Source: Sphingomonas xinjiangensis (GTDB lineage: Bacteria > Pseudomonadota > Alphaproteobacteria > Sphingomonadales > Sphingomonadaceae). From it: a stretch of 64,000 nt of DNA. The position numbers and the translations under genes are program-made. Below are positions 17,368-25,064 of the stretch, piece by piece. The DNA lies in the NCBI RefSeq assembly GCF_014199255.1, contig NZ_JACIJF010000001.1, positions 62,001 to 126,000 of the forward strand, given 5' to 3'. The notes beneath the pieces were generated by a model that was not told where the DNA came from, searched no databases, and saw nothing but the letters and a program-made list of their open reading frames with translations. Numbering within the stretch: the first letter of the stretch is position 1; each line of letters starts with the position of its first letter.

Positions 17368-17649
17368 ATGGTTGATCGTATCGTTGAGCGTACCGACGGC
17401 GTCACTGCGGAGCGGGTAACGGAAACCAACACCGGCGGCACCGTGGTGGTCGAGCGTCGCGGCAGCGGCGCAGGTCTGCTGATCGGGCTCGCGGTGTTGA
17501 TCCTGGTGGTGGTCGGGGCGCTGTACCTGATCAACCAGAACAACCGTGAAGCGGTGAAGACCGATGCGATCACCGGTGCTGCCGAAAGCGTCAGCGATGC
17601 CGCTAAGGATGTCGGCGACGCGGCCAAGGACGCCACCAAGCCGAACTGA
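17368..17649 (+). CDS. Small single-pass membrane protein
   Basis: 93 residues: a hydrophilic N-terminus (MVDRIVERTDGVTAERV), one strong membrane helix (GLLIGLAVLILVVVGALYLI, about 36-55) and a charged alanine-rich tail with repeated DAAKD units, likely an amphipathic helix. AGAGGAGA precedes the ATG. Similar small envelope proteins are common in sphingomonads but no function is assigned. Confidence 0.7.
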   Translation: MVDRIVERTDGVTAERVTETNTGGTVVVERRGSGAGLLIGLAVLILVVVGALYLINQNNREAVKTDAITGAAESVSDAAKDVGDAAKDATKPN

Positions 17650-17654
17650 TGATC

Positions 17655-17688
17655 AGCCCGCCGTCCCCGTTATCGGCTGCGGCGGGCT
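17655..17688. terminator. Probable bidirectional terminator between converging genes
   Basis: AGCCCGCCG pairs with CGGCGGGCT across a 16-base loop and is followed by TCTCTC on the plus strand. It lies between the 93-residue membrane gene and the converging mtgA gene. Confidence 0.55.
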
Positions 17689-17692
17689 TCTC

Positions 17693-18451
17693 TCATCGCA
17701 CGCAGGCATCCAGTCCGTCATTGCGGACGACCCCGATCCTTGCGGTGATGGCATTGCCGTAGCGGCGGGTATAACCGCGGGGGGCAATGCCGGCGCGCTT
17801 CTTGGGGAGCGGCAGTACGGCGGCGATCTGTGCGGCTTCGCGCGCACTCATTCGTGAAGCATCGTGCTTGAAATAGCGCAGCGAGCCGGCATTCACGCCA
17901 TAGGTTCCGATGCCCGTTTCCGCGACATTAAGATACACCTCCATGATCCGGCGCTTGCCCCAGAGGTTCTCGATGAGGAAGGTAAACCACGCTTCCAGTC
18001 CCTTTCGGGCATAGCCACCGCCCTGCCATAGGAAGACGTTCTTCGCCGTCTGCTGGCTGATCGTCGATCCTCCACGGATCCGCCCGCCATTCTGGTTGCG
18101 GCGATAGGCTGCCTGGATCGCAGCGAAGTCGAAGCCCTGATGCTGGCAGAAGCGGGCATCCTCCGCAGCGATCACTGCGCGCGGCATGGTCCGGTCGATC
18201 TGTTCGATCGGCATCCAGCGTTTGTTGACCCGGTGGCCTTGGACGACATCGCCGAGCATCGTCAGGGTGATCGGCGGATTGACGAAGCGGAACAGCGCGA
18301 CCAGCAGCAGCGAGCCCAACAGGAAGATCAGCGCCAGCATGGCCAGCATCTTGGCGACGCGGAAAAGCAGGGGCCGACGCGTCTTTTGGCGCTTCGCACC
18401 CTTGCGCGATGTGCTTGCACCTTTGTTCGCGTCGCTTCGCCGGTCAGTCAT
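17693..18451 (-). CDS. mtgA: Monofunctional peptidoglycan glycosyltransferase
   Basis: 252 residues from the ATG at 18451 (an in-frame start six codons earlier is possible). The N-terminus is strongly basic and is followed by one membrane anchor (MLAMLALIFLLGSLLLVAL). The GT51 catalytic motif with EDARFCQHQGFDF and the second motif GGSTISQQTAKNVFLW are intact. It polymerises lipid II into glycan strands in the periplasm and has no transpeptidase domain, so it is MtgA and not a class-A penicillin-binding protein. Confidence 0.93.
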   Translation of the reverse strand: MTDRRSDANKGASTSRKGAKRQKTRRPLLFRVAKMLAMLALIFLLGSLLLVALFRFVNPPITLTMLGDVVQGHRVNKRWMPIEQIDRTMPRAVIAAEDARFCQHQGFDFAAIQAAYRRNQNGGRIRGGSTISQQTAKNVFLWQGGGYARKGLEAWFTFLIENLWGKRRIMEVYLNVAETGIGTYGVNAGSLRYFKHDASRMSAREAAQIAAVLPLPKKRAGIAPRGYTRRYGNAITARIGVVRNDGLDACVR

Positions 18452-18523
18452 GCCGGACGCTTGCCGCATCGGGGCAGATCCTACAAGGCGCAGGCGCGAT
18501 CTCGCCGTGTCCGATATGCTCGT

Positions 18524-19042
18524 CTAGCGCGGGGGGCCGGCCAGTTCGACGTCCTTGCCGCTGAACACCAGCGCCGCCATGGCCGCTGCCGCGATCAGCG
18601 CGCCGACCGCCAGCCATAGACCATAATGCCAGTTCACGCTGATCATCGCCGCCGCGGTGTGTTCCAGGCCACTGGCCTCACCGCCTCGGCCCCTGGACGC
18701 CTGCTCCAGCAACGCCGCCTTGGAATAGCGCGAGGTGCCCAGCCAGATAAACGCCAGAGCGGCGGCACTGCTACCGAGTGACAGCGCGGCGGTGATCTTG
18801 CTTCGGCGGAGGAACACCACCAGCAGGCCGACCGCGACCATGGCCAGCGCGATCACCAGCCACAGATTCCAGTCGCTCGTCGTGGGCACCCTGCTGCTTG
18901 GAAGATCGGAAGTGAACCTGCCGAAGGTCAGCCCGAAGCCGGTCGCCGACACCAATCGGTTGCTGGAGCAGGAGACGCTCATCCACGGCAAAAGGAATGT
19001 CAGCAGTGCAACAGCCTTGGGTATCTTGATCCAACGCCACAT
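18524..19042 (-). CDS. Multi-pass membrane protein of unknown function
   Basis: 172 residues with an N-terminal hydrophobic segment (AVALLTFLLPWMSVSC) and at least three further membrane helices. The start at 19042 is preceded by a G-rich ribosome site; a longer frame to 19105 has none. The pattern of a short LPWMSVSCSS loop after the first helix is seen in small bacterial membrane proteins of unknown role. Encoded downstream of rpoH on the same strand with a 77-base gap. Confidence 0.7.
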   Translation of the reverse strand: MWRWIKIPKAVALLTFLLPWMSVSCSSNRLVSATGFGLTFGRFTSDLPSSRVPTTSDWNLWLVIALAMVAVGLLVVFLRRSKITAALSLGSSAAALAFIWLGTSRYSKAALLEQASRGRGGEASGLEHTAAAMISVNWHYGLWLAVGALIAAAAMAALVFSGKDVELAGPPR

Positions 19043-19119
19043 AAAAATGCCCCCCGGCTGAGACCGAGGGGCACCCTTATTCAGGCCGCCAAGACCTGTC
19101 CACAAAGACCGTGAAGCGA

Positions 19120-20025
19120 TCAGTGTGCGACGAGCAGACGCTTCTCACCAGCGAGCCGCATCATCGCCTTTTGCAGCTTCTCGAAGGCGCGAACCTCGAT
19201 CTGGCGAACACGTTCGCGCGACACGCCATACACCTGGCTCAATTCCTCGAGTGTTTTGGGGTCGTCGGTGAGACGTCGCTCGGTCAGGATGTGCTTTTCG
19301 CGTTCGTTGAGATCGTCGAGCGCTTCCTGAAGCATGGTGTGGCGGACATCGGCTTCCTGCGCCTCGGCAACCGCTTCGTCCTGAAGCTGACCCTCGTCCT
19401 GAAGCCAATCCTGCCACTGCCCTTCGCTGTCCTCCCGCATCGGCACGTTGAGCGACGTGTCGCCACCCATTGCCATGCGGCGGTTCATCGACGTGACCTC
19501 TTCCTCGGTCACCCCCAGATCGGTGGCGATCTTGGCAAGGTGCTCGGGGCTGAGATCGCCATCCTCGAACGCATCGAGCTTGGCCTTCATCCGGCGTAGG
19601 TTGAAGAACAGCTTCTTCTGCGCGGCGGTGGTGCCCATCTTCACGAGCGACCAGGAGCGCAGGATGAATTCCTGGATCGAAGCGCGGATCCACCACATCG
19701 CATAGGTGGCAAGGCGGAAGCCCCGATCGGGCTCGAACTTCTTCACGCCCTGCATCAGACCGATATTGCCTTCCGAGATCAGCTCGGACACGGGCAGGCC
19801 ATAGCCGCGATAGCCCATCGCGATCTTCGCCACGAGCCGCAGGTGCGAAGTGACCAACTGTGCCGCCGCGTCGGTGTCGCCATGCTCCTGGAAGCGCTTG
19901 GCGAGCATGTACTCCTTTTCGGGGCTCAGGATCGGAAATTTCTTGATCTCGGCCAGGTAGCGATTGAGGCTCGCCTCACCGCCGAGAGCGGGGATCGTCG
20001 CTGGGACGTTGCTGCCGCTAGCCAT
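19120..20025 (-). CDS. rpoH: RNA polymerase sigma factor RpoH (sigma-32)
   Basis: 301 residues. Region 2 (EGNIGLMQGVKKFEPDRGFRLATYAMWWIRASIQEFILRS, shown here only as a locator, residues about 80-120) contains the RpoH box region, and region 4 has the helix-turn-helix TLEELSQVYGVSRERVRQIEVRAFEKL near the C-terminus. It directs heat-shock transcription. The ATG at 20025 has GGGAG nine bases upstream; an overlapping GTG at 20031 is less likely. A near-perfect 13-bp inverted repeat just before the ribosome site may fold in the message. Confidence 0.94.
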   Translation of the reverse strand: MASGSNVPATIPALGGEASLNRYLAEIKKFPILSPEKEYMLAKRFQEHGDTDAAAQLVTSHLRLVAKIAMGYRGYGLPVSELISEGNIGLMQGVKKFEPDRGFRLATYAMWWIRASIQEFILRSWSLVKMGTTAAQKKLFFNLRRMKAKLDAFEDGDLSPEHLAKIATDLGVTEEEVTSMNRRMAMGGDTSLNVPMREDSEGQWQDWLQDEGQLQDEAVAEAQEADVRHTMLQEALDDLNEREKHILTERRLTDDPKTLEELSQVYGVSRERVRQIEVRAFEKLQKAMMRLAGEKRLLVAH

Positions 20026-20047
20026 GATCACATTCTCCCTTCAATCA

Positions 20048-20074
20048 GACCAACAGCTTTCAAAGCTGGTGGTC
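20048..20074 (-). promoter_or_regulatory. Inverted repeat in the rluD-rpoH gap
   Basis: GACCAACAGCTTT / AAAGCTGGTGGTC around a single central base, 12 of 13 positions paired. In the minus-strand message it ends about seven bases before the rpoH ribosome site. It could be the rluD terminator without a T run, a protein site, or a fold that affects rpoH translation. Confidence 0.45.
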
Positions 20075-20081
20075 CAGAAAC

Positions 20082-21035
20082 TCATACGATGAGTTTGTTG
20101 AACAGTTCCTGCATGTCAGCAGGCATTTCGCTTTCGAACGCCAAAGCGTGGCTTTTCACCGGGTGGATGAACCCCAGAAGCGCCGCGTGCAAGGCCTGAC
20201 GCTGGAAACCGAGTGTTGCCAGAACGCCGCGATGCGCGGTTCGGGTGCTTCCATAAACCGGATCGCCGAGCAGCGGATGGCCGATCGAAGTCATGTGCAC
20301 ACGCACTTGATGGGTTCTTCCGGTCTCAAGTCGGCATTCGACCAGAGCTGCTTCCCGAAGTTGGTGAAGGTGCCGCCAATGGGTGGTGGCGTGCTTGCCT
20401 TGCCCCGAGGGGACGACGGCCATCTTCTTGCGGTTTGTCGACGAGCGGGCGAGGTTGGCGTGGACGGTTCCGCCCGAAGTTGACGGACGCCCCGCAACGA
20501 TGGCCTTGTAGCGGCGGTCGATCGAGTGGACCTTGAACTGGCGCGCGAGACCTTCATGCGCCCGGTCGGTCTTCGCCGCCACCATCAGCCCCGACGTATC
20601 CTTGTCGATGCGGTGGACAATGCCCGGCCGCGCGACGCCGCCGATGCCCGACAATTGCCCGGCACAGTGGTGGAGCAGGGCGTTGACCAACGTACCGTCG
20701 AGATTGCCGGCGGCGGGGTGGACGACCAGCCCGGCCTGCTTGTCGATGACGATGAGATGTTCGTCCTCGAACACCACGTTCAAGGCGATGTCCTGCGCTT
20801 CGTTGTGCGCAGGCTCAGGCTCAGGCACCGCAACGCTGAACAGCGCGCCTGCCGCAGCCTTGCGCGCCGGATCGCGGGCGAGGCCGTCGGGGCCGGTCAC
20901 CGCGCCCGAGGAGATCAGCACCTTCAGCCGTTCACGCGACAGGATCGGCACCGCCTCGGCAAGTGCGCGGTCGAGCCGCCAGCCATGCGCGCCCTCTGAA
21001 ATGCGCGCCTCGATGATGGAAACCCCCCGGTTCAT
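20082..21035 (-). CDS. rluD: RluA/RluD family 23S rRNA pseudouridine synthase
   Basis: 317 residues. An S4-like RNA-binding domain is at the N-terminus (RLDRALAEAVPILSRERLKVLISSGAV), and the catalytic motif HRIDKDTSGL has the nucleophile Asp144. Length and domain order match RluD, which makes pseudouridines in helix 69 of 23S rRNA, though RluC-type specificity cannot be excluded from sequence alone. Starts 12 bases from the divergent JAMM gene. Confidence 0.9.
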   Translation of the reverse strand: MNRGVSIIEARISEGAHGWRLDRALAEAVPILSRERLKVLISSGAVTGPDGLARDPARKAAAGALFSVAVPEPEPAHNEAQDIALNVVFEDEHLIVIDKQAGLVVHPAAGNLDGTLVNALLHHCAGQLSGIGGVARPGIVHRIDKDTSGLMVAAKTDRAHEGLARQFKVHSIDRRYKAIVAGRPSTSGGTVHANLARSSTNRKKMAVVPSGQGKHATTHWRHLHQLREAALVECRLETGRTHQVRVHMTSIGHPLLGDPVYGSTRTAHRGVLATLGFQRQALHAALLGFIHPVKSHALAFESEMPADMQELFNKLIV

Positions 21036-21047
21036 TGTGTAAACAAG

Positions 21048-21452
21048 ATGGTAATGCGGTGTTGGATTTCAAGAACGGTGCTGGAGGCAATCCGGCGGGA
21101 ATCCGCGATCGTTGCGCCTGAGGAAGGGTGCGGGCTGCTGTTCGGCGACGCCGACGCGATACTTGGCTGGACGCCCGCGCGCAACGTCGCGGCCGAGCCC
21201 GAGCGCCGGTTCGAGATCGATCCGGCAGCGCTGTTCGCGGCGATCCGCGCGGAGCGGGCAGGGGGCCAGCCACTCGCTGGATATTGGCATTCGCACCCGA
21301 GCGGCGATCCGACACCGTCGCGAACCGATGCGGCGATGGCGGCGCCCGACGGCAAGCTGTGGCTGATCCTGGGCGGCGAGTTCCGGCTGTGGCGCGCCGG
21401 CACATCGGGACTGCACGGGCGCTTCGCGGAAGTGGGCATCGAAATCGGCTGA
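21048..21452 (+). CDS. M67 family metallopeptidase (JAB/JAMM domain)
   Basis: 134 residues. The JAMM zinc motif is complete: Glu25 or Glu26 in PEEGCG, then His81, His83, Ser91 and Asp94 in HSHPSGDPTPSRTD. Bacterial members cut ubiquitin-like sulfur carriers or release cysteine from carrier thiocarboxylates. No sulfur carrier gene is adjacent, so the partner is unknown, although cysteine desulfurases lie 7 kb away. Two ATG codons (21048 and 21054) are possible starts. Confidence 0.88.
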   Translation: MVMRCWISRTVLEAIRRESAIVAPEEGCGLLFGDADAILGWTPARNVAAEPERRFEIDPAALFAAIRAERAGGQPLAGYWHSHPSGDPTPSRTDAAMAAPDGKLWLILGGEFRLWRAGTSGLHGRFAEVGIEIG

Positions 21453-21530
21453 ACCGCCCCGCAACCGCTGGAACGTTCCGCAGCCGCAACACGTTAGCAT
21501 TGCTCCTTTCCCTACATGGAGCGCTTTACC

Positions 21531-21680
21531 ATGCTTTGGACTCTCGCGATCATCCTGCTCGTGCTCTGGGCACTGGGCTTTCTGGCTTTCCACGTCACCA
21601 GCGGCCTGATCCACATCCTGCTGGTGGTCGCGCTGATCGTCGGCCTGATCCAGCTCTTCACCGGCCGCCGCGCGGTATAA
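21531..21680 (+). CDS. lmo0937-type small membrane protein
   Basis: 49 residues: MLWTLAIILLVLWALG, a short polar turn and a second helix IHILLVVALIVGLI, ending in TGRRAV. This two-helix plan is that of the lmo0937 family, found widely in bacteria and of unknown function. GGAG lies nine bases before the ATG at 21531; an in-frame ATG at 21516 would add five residues. Confidence 0.82.
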   Translation: MLWTLAIILLVLWALGFLAFHVTSGLIHILLVVALIVGLIQLFTGRRAV

Positions 21681-21770
21681 CATGACCATGGCGTCCCCAG
21701 TGCGCGCTGCTTGCAGCTTGGGCCTCGCTGGGCCAAAGAAGCCGCTGGGGACAGCCGGAGCCGAAATCCT

Positions 21771-22415
21771 TTGAATATCAGCGCAACCGATTTCGCCAGC
21801 CTGCTTTGCTCAAGGCTGTGCCACGACCTGCTGAGCCCGGTCGGCGCGCTCAACAACGGCCTGGAACTGCTCGCCGACGAGCATGATCCGGAGATGCGCG
21901 CGCGCTGCCTGGAACTGCTCAGCGAAAGCGCGAAAGCGTCGGCCAACAAGCTGAAATTCTTTCGCCTGGCGTTCGGCGCCGCGGGCGGCTTTGGCGAGAC
22001 CGTCGACACGCGCGAGGCGCATGCGGCTATCGAAGGGCTGTTCGGCGACAATCACCGCGTCAAGATCGGTTGGATGATCGAAGATCCGGTGCTGCCCAAG
22101 CACGCCATCAAGGTGCTGCTGAACCTGGCACTGATCGGCGGCGACGCGCTGATCCGCGGCGGGCAGCTGGATATCGGCGCCGAGATTGCCGACGACCATA
22201 TGGAAATCGTGGTGCGCGCGGACGGCCCGCGCATCGTGCTCGATCCCGAACTGCGCTCAGCGCTCGCCGGCGGCAGTGCCGATCTGCCGATCACGCCGCG
22301 CGCCGCCGCGGCCTACCTTGCCCATGCGCTGGTGACGCAAGGCGAGGGCGTGCTGCAAGTGAGCCCTCCGGAGTCCGACGTGCTGCTGTTCGGCGCGAGT
22401 TTCCGCGTCAGCTGA
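21771..22415 (+). CDS. chpT: Histidine phosphotransferase ChpT-like
   Basis: 214 residues from a TTG start at 21771, supported by GGAG ten bases upstream and by the normal family opening (NISATDFASLLCSRLCHDLLSP). The phospho-accepting histidine is His18 in the CHDLLSPVGAL motif, inside a dimerisation helix followed by a degenerate ATPase-like domain. In Caulobacter ChpT relays phosphate from CckA to CtrA and CpdR; here the same role is inferred. An ATG at 21711 would add 20 unusual residues. Confidence 0.88.
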   Translation: MNISATDFASLLCSRLCHDLLSPVGALNNGLELLADEHDPEMRARCLELLSESAKASANKLKFFRLAFGAAGGFGETVDTREAHAAIEGLFGDNHRVKIGWMIEDPVLPKHAIKVLLNLALIGGDALIRGGQLDIGAEIADDHMEIVVRADGPRIVLDPELRSALAGGSADLPITPRAAAAYLAHALVTQGEGVLQVSPPESDVLLFGASFRVS

Positions 22416-22555
22416 TCCGTCCCGCCGGTGCGAACCGATAGCGGCGCGCGCCGCAGGGAGCGTGCGGTCGACAAGCCGATTTCTGCCGGATCGTGAAACC
22501 GTGTTGATCTAAATCGAGATCGGCAACTATAAGCTATCAGCGGCATTCGTCTGAT

Positions 22556-22798
22556 ATGCCTAGCTATTCCTTTCACCTGCAAACCGCGCGCTCCACTCAG
22601 TTGATGCAGGGGAGTGGACGTGATTTCCCCGACCTCCGGTCAGCACTTGCCGAGGCTCAGCGCGCCGCCCGGTCGCTGATCCACAAGCAGGTGCGCCGCG
22701 CGCCCTGTGCGTTGCACGGCAGCCTGGACATTCGCGACGAGCGCGGATCGGCGGTCGCGCGCATCCTGCTTGCCGAGGTGGCACGGCAAATCTCGTGA
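22556..22798 (+). CDS. DUF6894-type small protein
   Basis: 80 residues. The pattern of a YSFHLQ strand, an acidic-hydrophobic FPDLRSALAEAQRAARSLI helix and a C-terminal LDIRDERG strand fits the small alphaproteobacterial DUF6894 family. No function is known. Its stop overlaps a possible GTG start of the peptidase downstream. Confidence 0.68.
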   Translation: MPSYSFHLQTARSTQLMQGSGRDFPDLRSALAEAQRAARSLIHKQVRRAPCALHGSLDIRDERGSAVARILLAEVARQIS

Positions 22799-22821
22799 AG
22801 GATGGAGTAGGACACACTCCC

Positions 22822-24666
22822 ATGCCGGCATCGCAGCCCGCCGAGCCGCCAGTTCCGGAAGACCGGGCATTTCCCGGGACCATTCGCCTGCATGTCGATG
22901 CGCGCGATGTGCTGCGCCGCATCTTCAAGGTACGCGAGATCATTCCAATCGAGCAGCCAGGACAGCTGGTGTTGCTGTTTCCCGAGTGGCTGCCCGGCTA
23001 CCATGCGCCACAGGCGCCGATCGAATTGTTCGCCGGCCTGAAGATCCAGGGCGCGGGGCGCGATCTCGCCTGGAAGCGGCATCCGACGCAGGTGCATGCA
23101 TTCTATGTCGATGTTCCTGAAGGCGTGCGGGAGATCGAGGCCGAGTTCCAGTTCCTGTCTCCCACCGATCCGGCGCAGGGCCGCGTGGTCGTCGGCCCCA
23201 CGCTGTTGAGCCTGCAATGGAACGCCGTGCTGCTGTATCCGGCGGGATATTTCGCGCGGCAGATCGCAGTGGAAGCCACGCTGACCCTGCCGGACGAATG
23301 GCAGGCGGCTTGTGCGCTGAAGGAGGCCGCACGGGAGGCGGCGACGATCACGTTCGAAACGGTGCCGCTCGACGTCCTGGTGGACTCCCCGGTGTTCGCC
23401 GGCCGGTATTTCCAACGCCTCGCCCTGGACGAGCGCGCCGAGGTGCACCTGAACATCGTCGCGGACAGCCCCGAATTGCTGGCGGTAACGCCGGACAAGA
23501 TCGCGCCCCACCGCGCGCTGATCGCGCAGACCGACGCGCTGTTCGGTACCCGCCACTTCGATCGCTATGAAGTGTTGCTCGCGCTCAGCGAAGAGATCGG
23601 CAGCATCGGCGTGGAGCATCACCGGTCGTGCGAGGCCGTGACGGTGAAGAACTATTTCAGCGACTGGGACGCGACCTTTTCCCGGCGCGACACCGTGCCG
23701 CACGAATTCGTGCACAGCTGGAACGGCAAATATCGCCGCGGTGCCGATTCCTGGACGCCCAGTTTCGACCAGCCGATCCGCAACAGCCTGATGTGGGTGT
23801 ATGAAGGGCAGACCCAATATTGGGACCGAGTGCTTTGCGCGCGGTCCGGATTGTGGACGGCGGAACAGGCGATGCAGGCCATCGCGCTGACCGCCGCCAC
23901 GCAGGAGGTTCGTGCGGGAAGCCGGTGGCGGCCGATGAGCGATACGACCCGTGACCCGATCATCGCCGCGCGCGCCGCGCTGCCCTGGGCGAGTTGGCAG
24001 CGCAGCGAAGATTATTATGCCGAAGGGTCGCTGGTGTGGCTGGACGTGGATACGCGGATCCGCGAACTTTCCGGCGAGGCACGCTCGCTGGACGATTTCG
24101 CGCAGCGTTTCTTCGGAACGGGAGAGGCGGGGGATTGGACCACCAACACCTATGACTTCGAGGAAGTCATCACGTGCTTGAACGATCTGGCGCCCTTCGA
24201 TTGGCGCGCGTTCTTCCTGGACAAGATTGAAGGCAAGCATGAGGGCGCGCCGCTTGCGGGCATCGAGCGCGGCGGATTCCGCCTGACCTATCGCAGCGCC
24301 CCGAGCGCCTATTGGGCGAACACGGAGAAAGTCGCCGAGAACGTGAACCTGATGTTCTCACTGGGCCTGATCGCCAGTGAGACTGGCAATGTGCAGGAAG
24401 TGTTGTGGGAAGGTCCGGCGTTCGACGCCGGACTGACCACGGGCACCACGCTGCTGGCAGTCAATGGAGACGCCTATTCCGCCGAAGCGCTGAAGCGGGC
24501 GGTTGCGGCAGCAGCGAGTGGCGAGGGGCTGTCGCTGCGCGTTCGTGCCGGCAAGCAGGAGCGCGAGGCCGACATCCGCTACACGGGCGGACATCGCTAT
24601 CCGCACCTGGAGCCGGTCGAGGGCGCACGCCCGAGGCTGTTGGAGATATTGGCGCCGCGTTCATGA
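22822..24666 (+). CDS. M61 family metallopeptidase with PDZ domain
   Basis: 614 residues from the ATG at 22822 (a GTG at 22795 overlapping the previous stop is the alternative). The zinc motif is HEFVH with His294, Glu295 and His298 in HEFVHSWNGKYRR, followed by the third-ligand region WVYEGQTQYW. A C-terminal PDZ domain (about 500-590) is recognisable from the LWEGPAFDAGLTTGTTLLAVNG segment. This is the glycyl-aminopeptidase family. No signal peptide is evident, so location is uncertain. Confidence 0.9.
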   Translation: MPASQPAEPPVPEDRAFPGTIRLHVDARDVLRRIFKVREIIPIEQPGQLVLLFPEWLPGYHAPQAPIELFAGLKIQGAGRDLAWKRHPTQVHAFYVDVPEGVREIEAEFQFLSPTDPAQGRVVVGPTLLSLQWNAVLLYPAGYFARQIAVEATLTLPDEWQAACALKEAAREAATITFETVPLDVLVDSPVFAGRYFQRLALDERAEVHLNIVADSPELLAVTPDKIAPHRALIAQTDALFGTRHFDRYEVLLALSEEIGSIGVEHHRSCEAVTVKNYFSDWDATFSRRDTVPHEFVHSWNGKYRRGADSWTPSFDQPIRNSLMWVYEGQTQYWDRVLCARSGLWTAEQAMQAIALTAATQEVRAGSRWRPMSDTTRDPIIAARAALPWASWQRSEDYYAEGSLVWLDVDTRIRELSGEARSLDDFAQRFFGTGEAGDWTTNTYDFEEVITCLNDLAPFDWRAFFLDKIEGKHEGAPLAGIERGGFRLTYRSAPSAYWANTEKVAENVNLMFSLGLIASETGNVQEVLWEGPAFDAGLTTGTTLLAVNGDAYSAEALKRAVAAAASGEGLSLRVRAGKQEREADIRYTGGHRYPHLEPVEGARPRLLEILAPRS

Positions 24667-24745
24667 TCTGAAGCGATGGCGCGACGCGTGAAAGAATAAA
24701 CATAGATAGACGCGCGGCGTGGACCAGGCATGATACCGCTTTGGC

Positions 24746-24958
24746 ATGTTAGCCAAACGTATCTTCGACTATATCGAGGGGCGAAAGCCCAATGCATTGT
24801 GCGATAGTTGCATAGCTGTTGAGGTGCGCAGCTCAACCTCTGCCGTGTCCCAGGTGACTTCGGTGCTTGGCCTGACCAATGACTTCACACGGGTTCCGGC
24901 GAACTGCCCGGCTTGTGGCGAGCAGCGGCCGCTTATCAAGGCGGGCGGCACCGAGTAG
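24746..24958 (+). CDS. Small zinc-ribbon-like protein
   Basis: 70 residues with two CxxC pairs, CDSC near residue 19 and CPAC near residue 54, which likely bind one zinc ion. The rest has a short helix (LAKRIFDYIEGRKP) and a TSVLGLTNDFTRV segment that could be a helix-turn-helix remnant. Function unknown. Confidence 0.65.
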   Translation: MLAKRIFDYIEGRKPNALCDSCIAVEVRSSTSAVSQVTSVLGLTNDFTRVPANCPACGEQRPLIKAGGTE

Positions 24959-25064
24959 CGCGGGTGGCCCGCATTTGGCCAGGCATCACAGCGGGCGCGC
25001 GGATAACGCGGAATTAACCCTCGAGCCCGCATGAGGGCCGGTGCAAATTTGCCACCGGGGCCCC

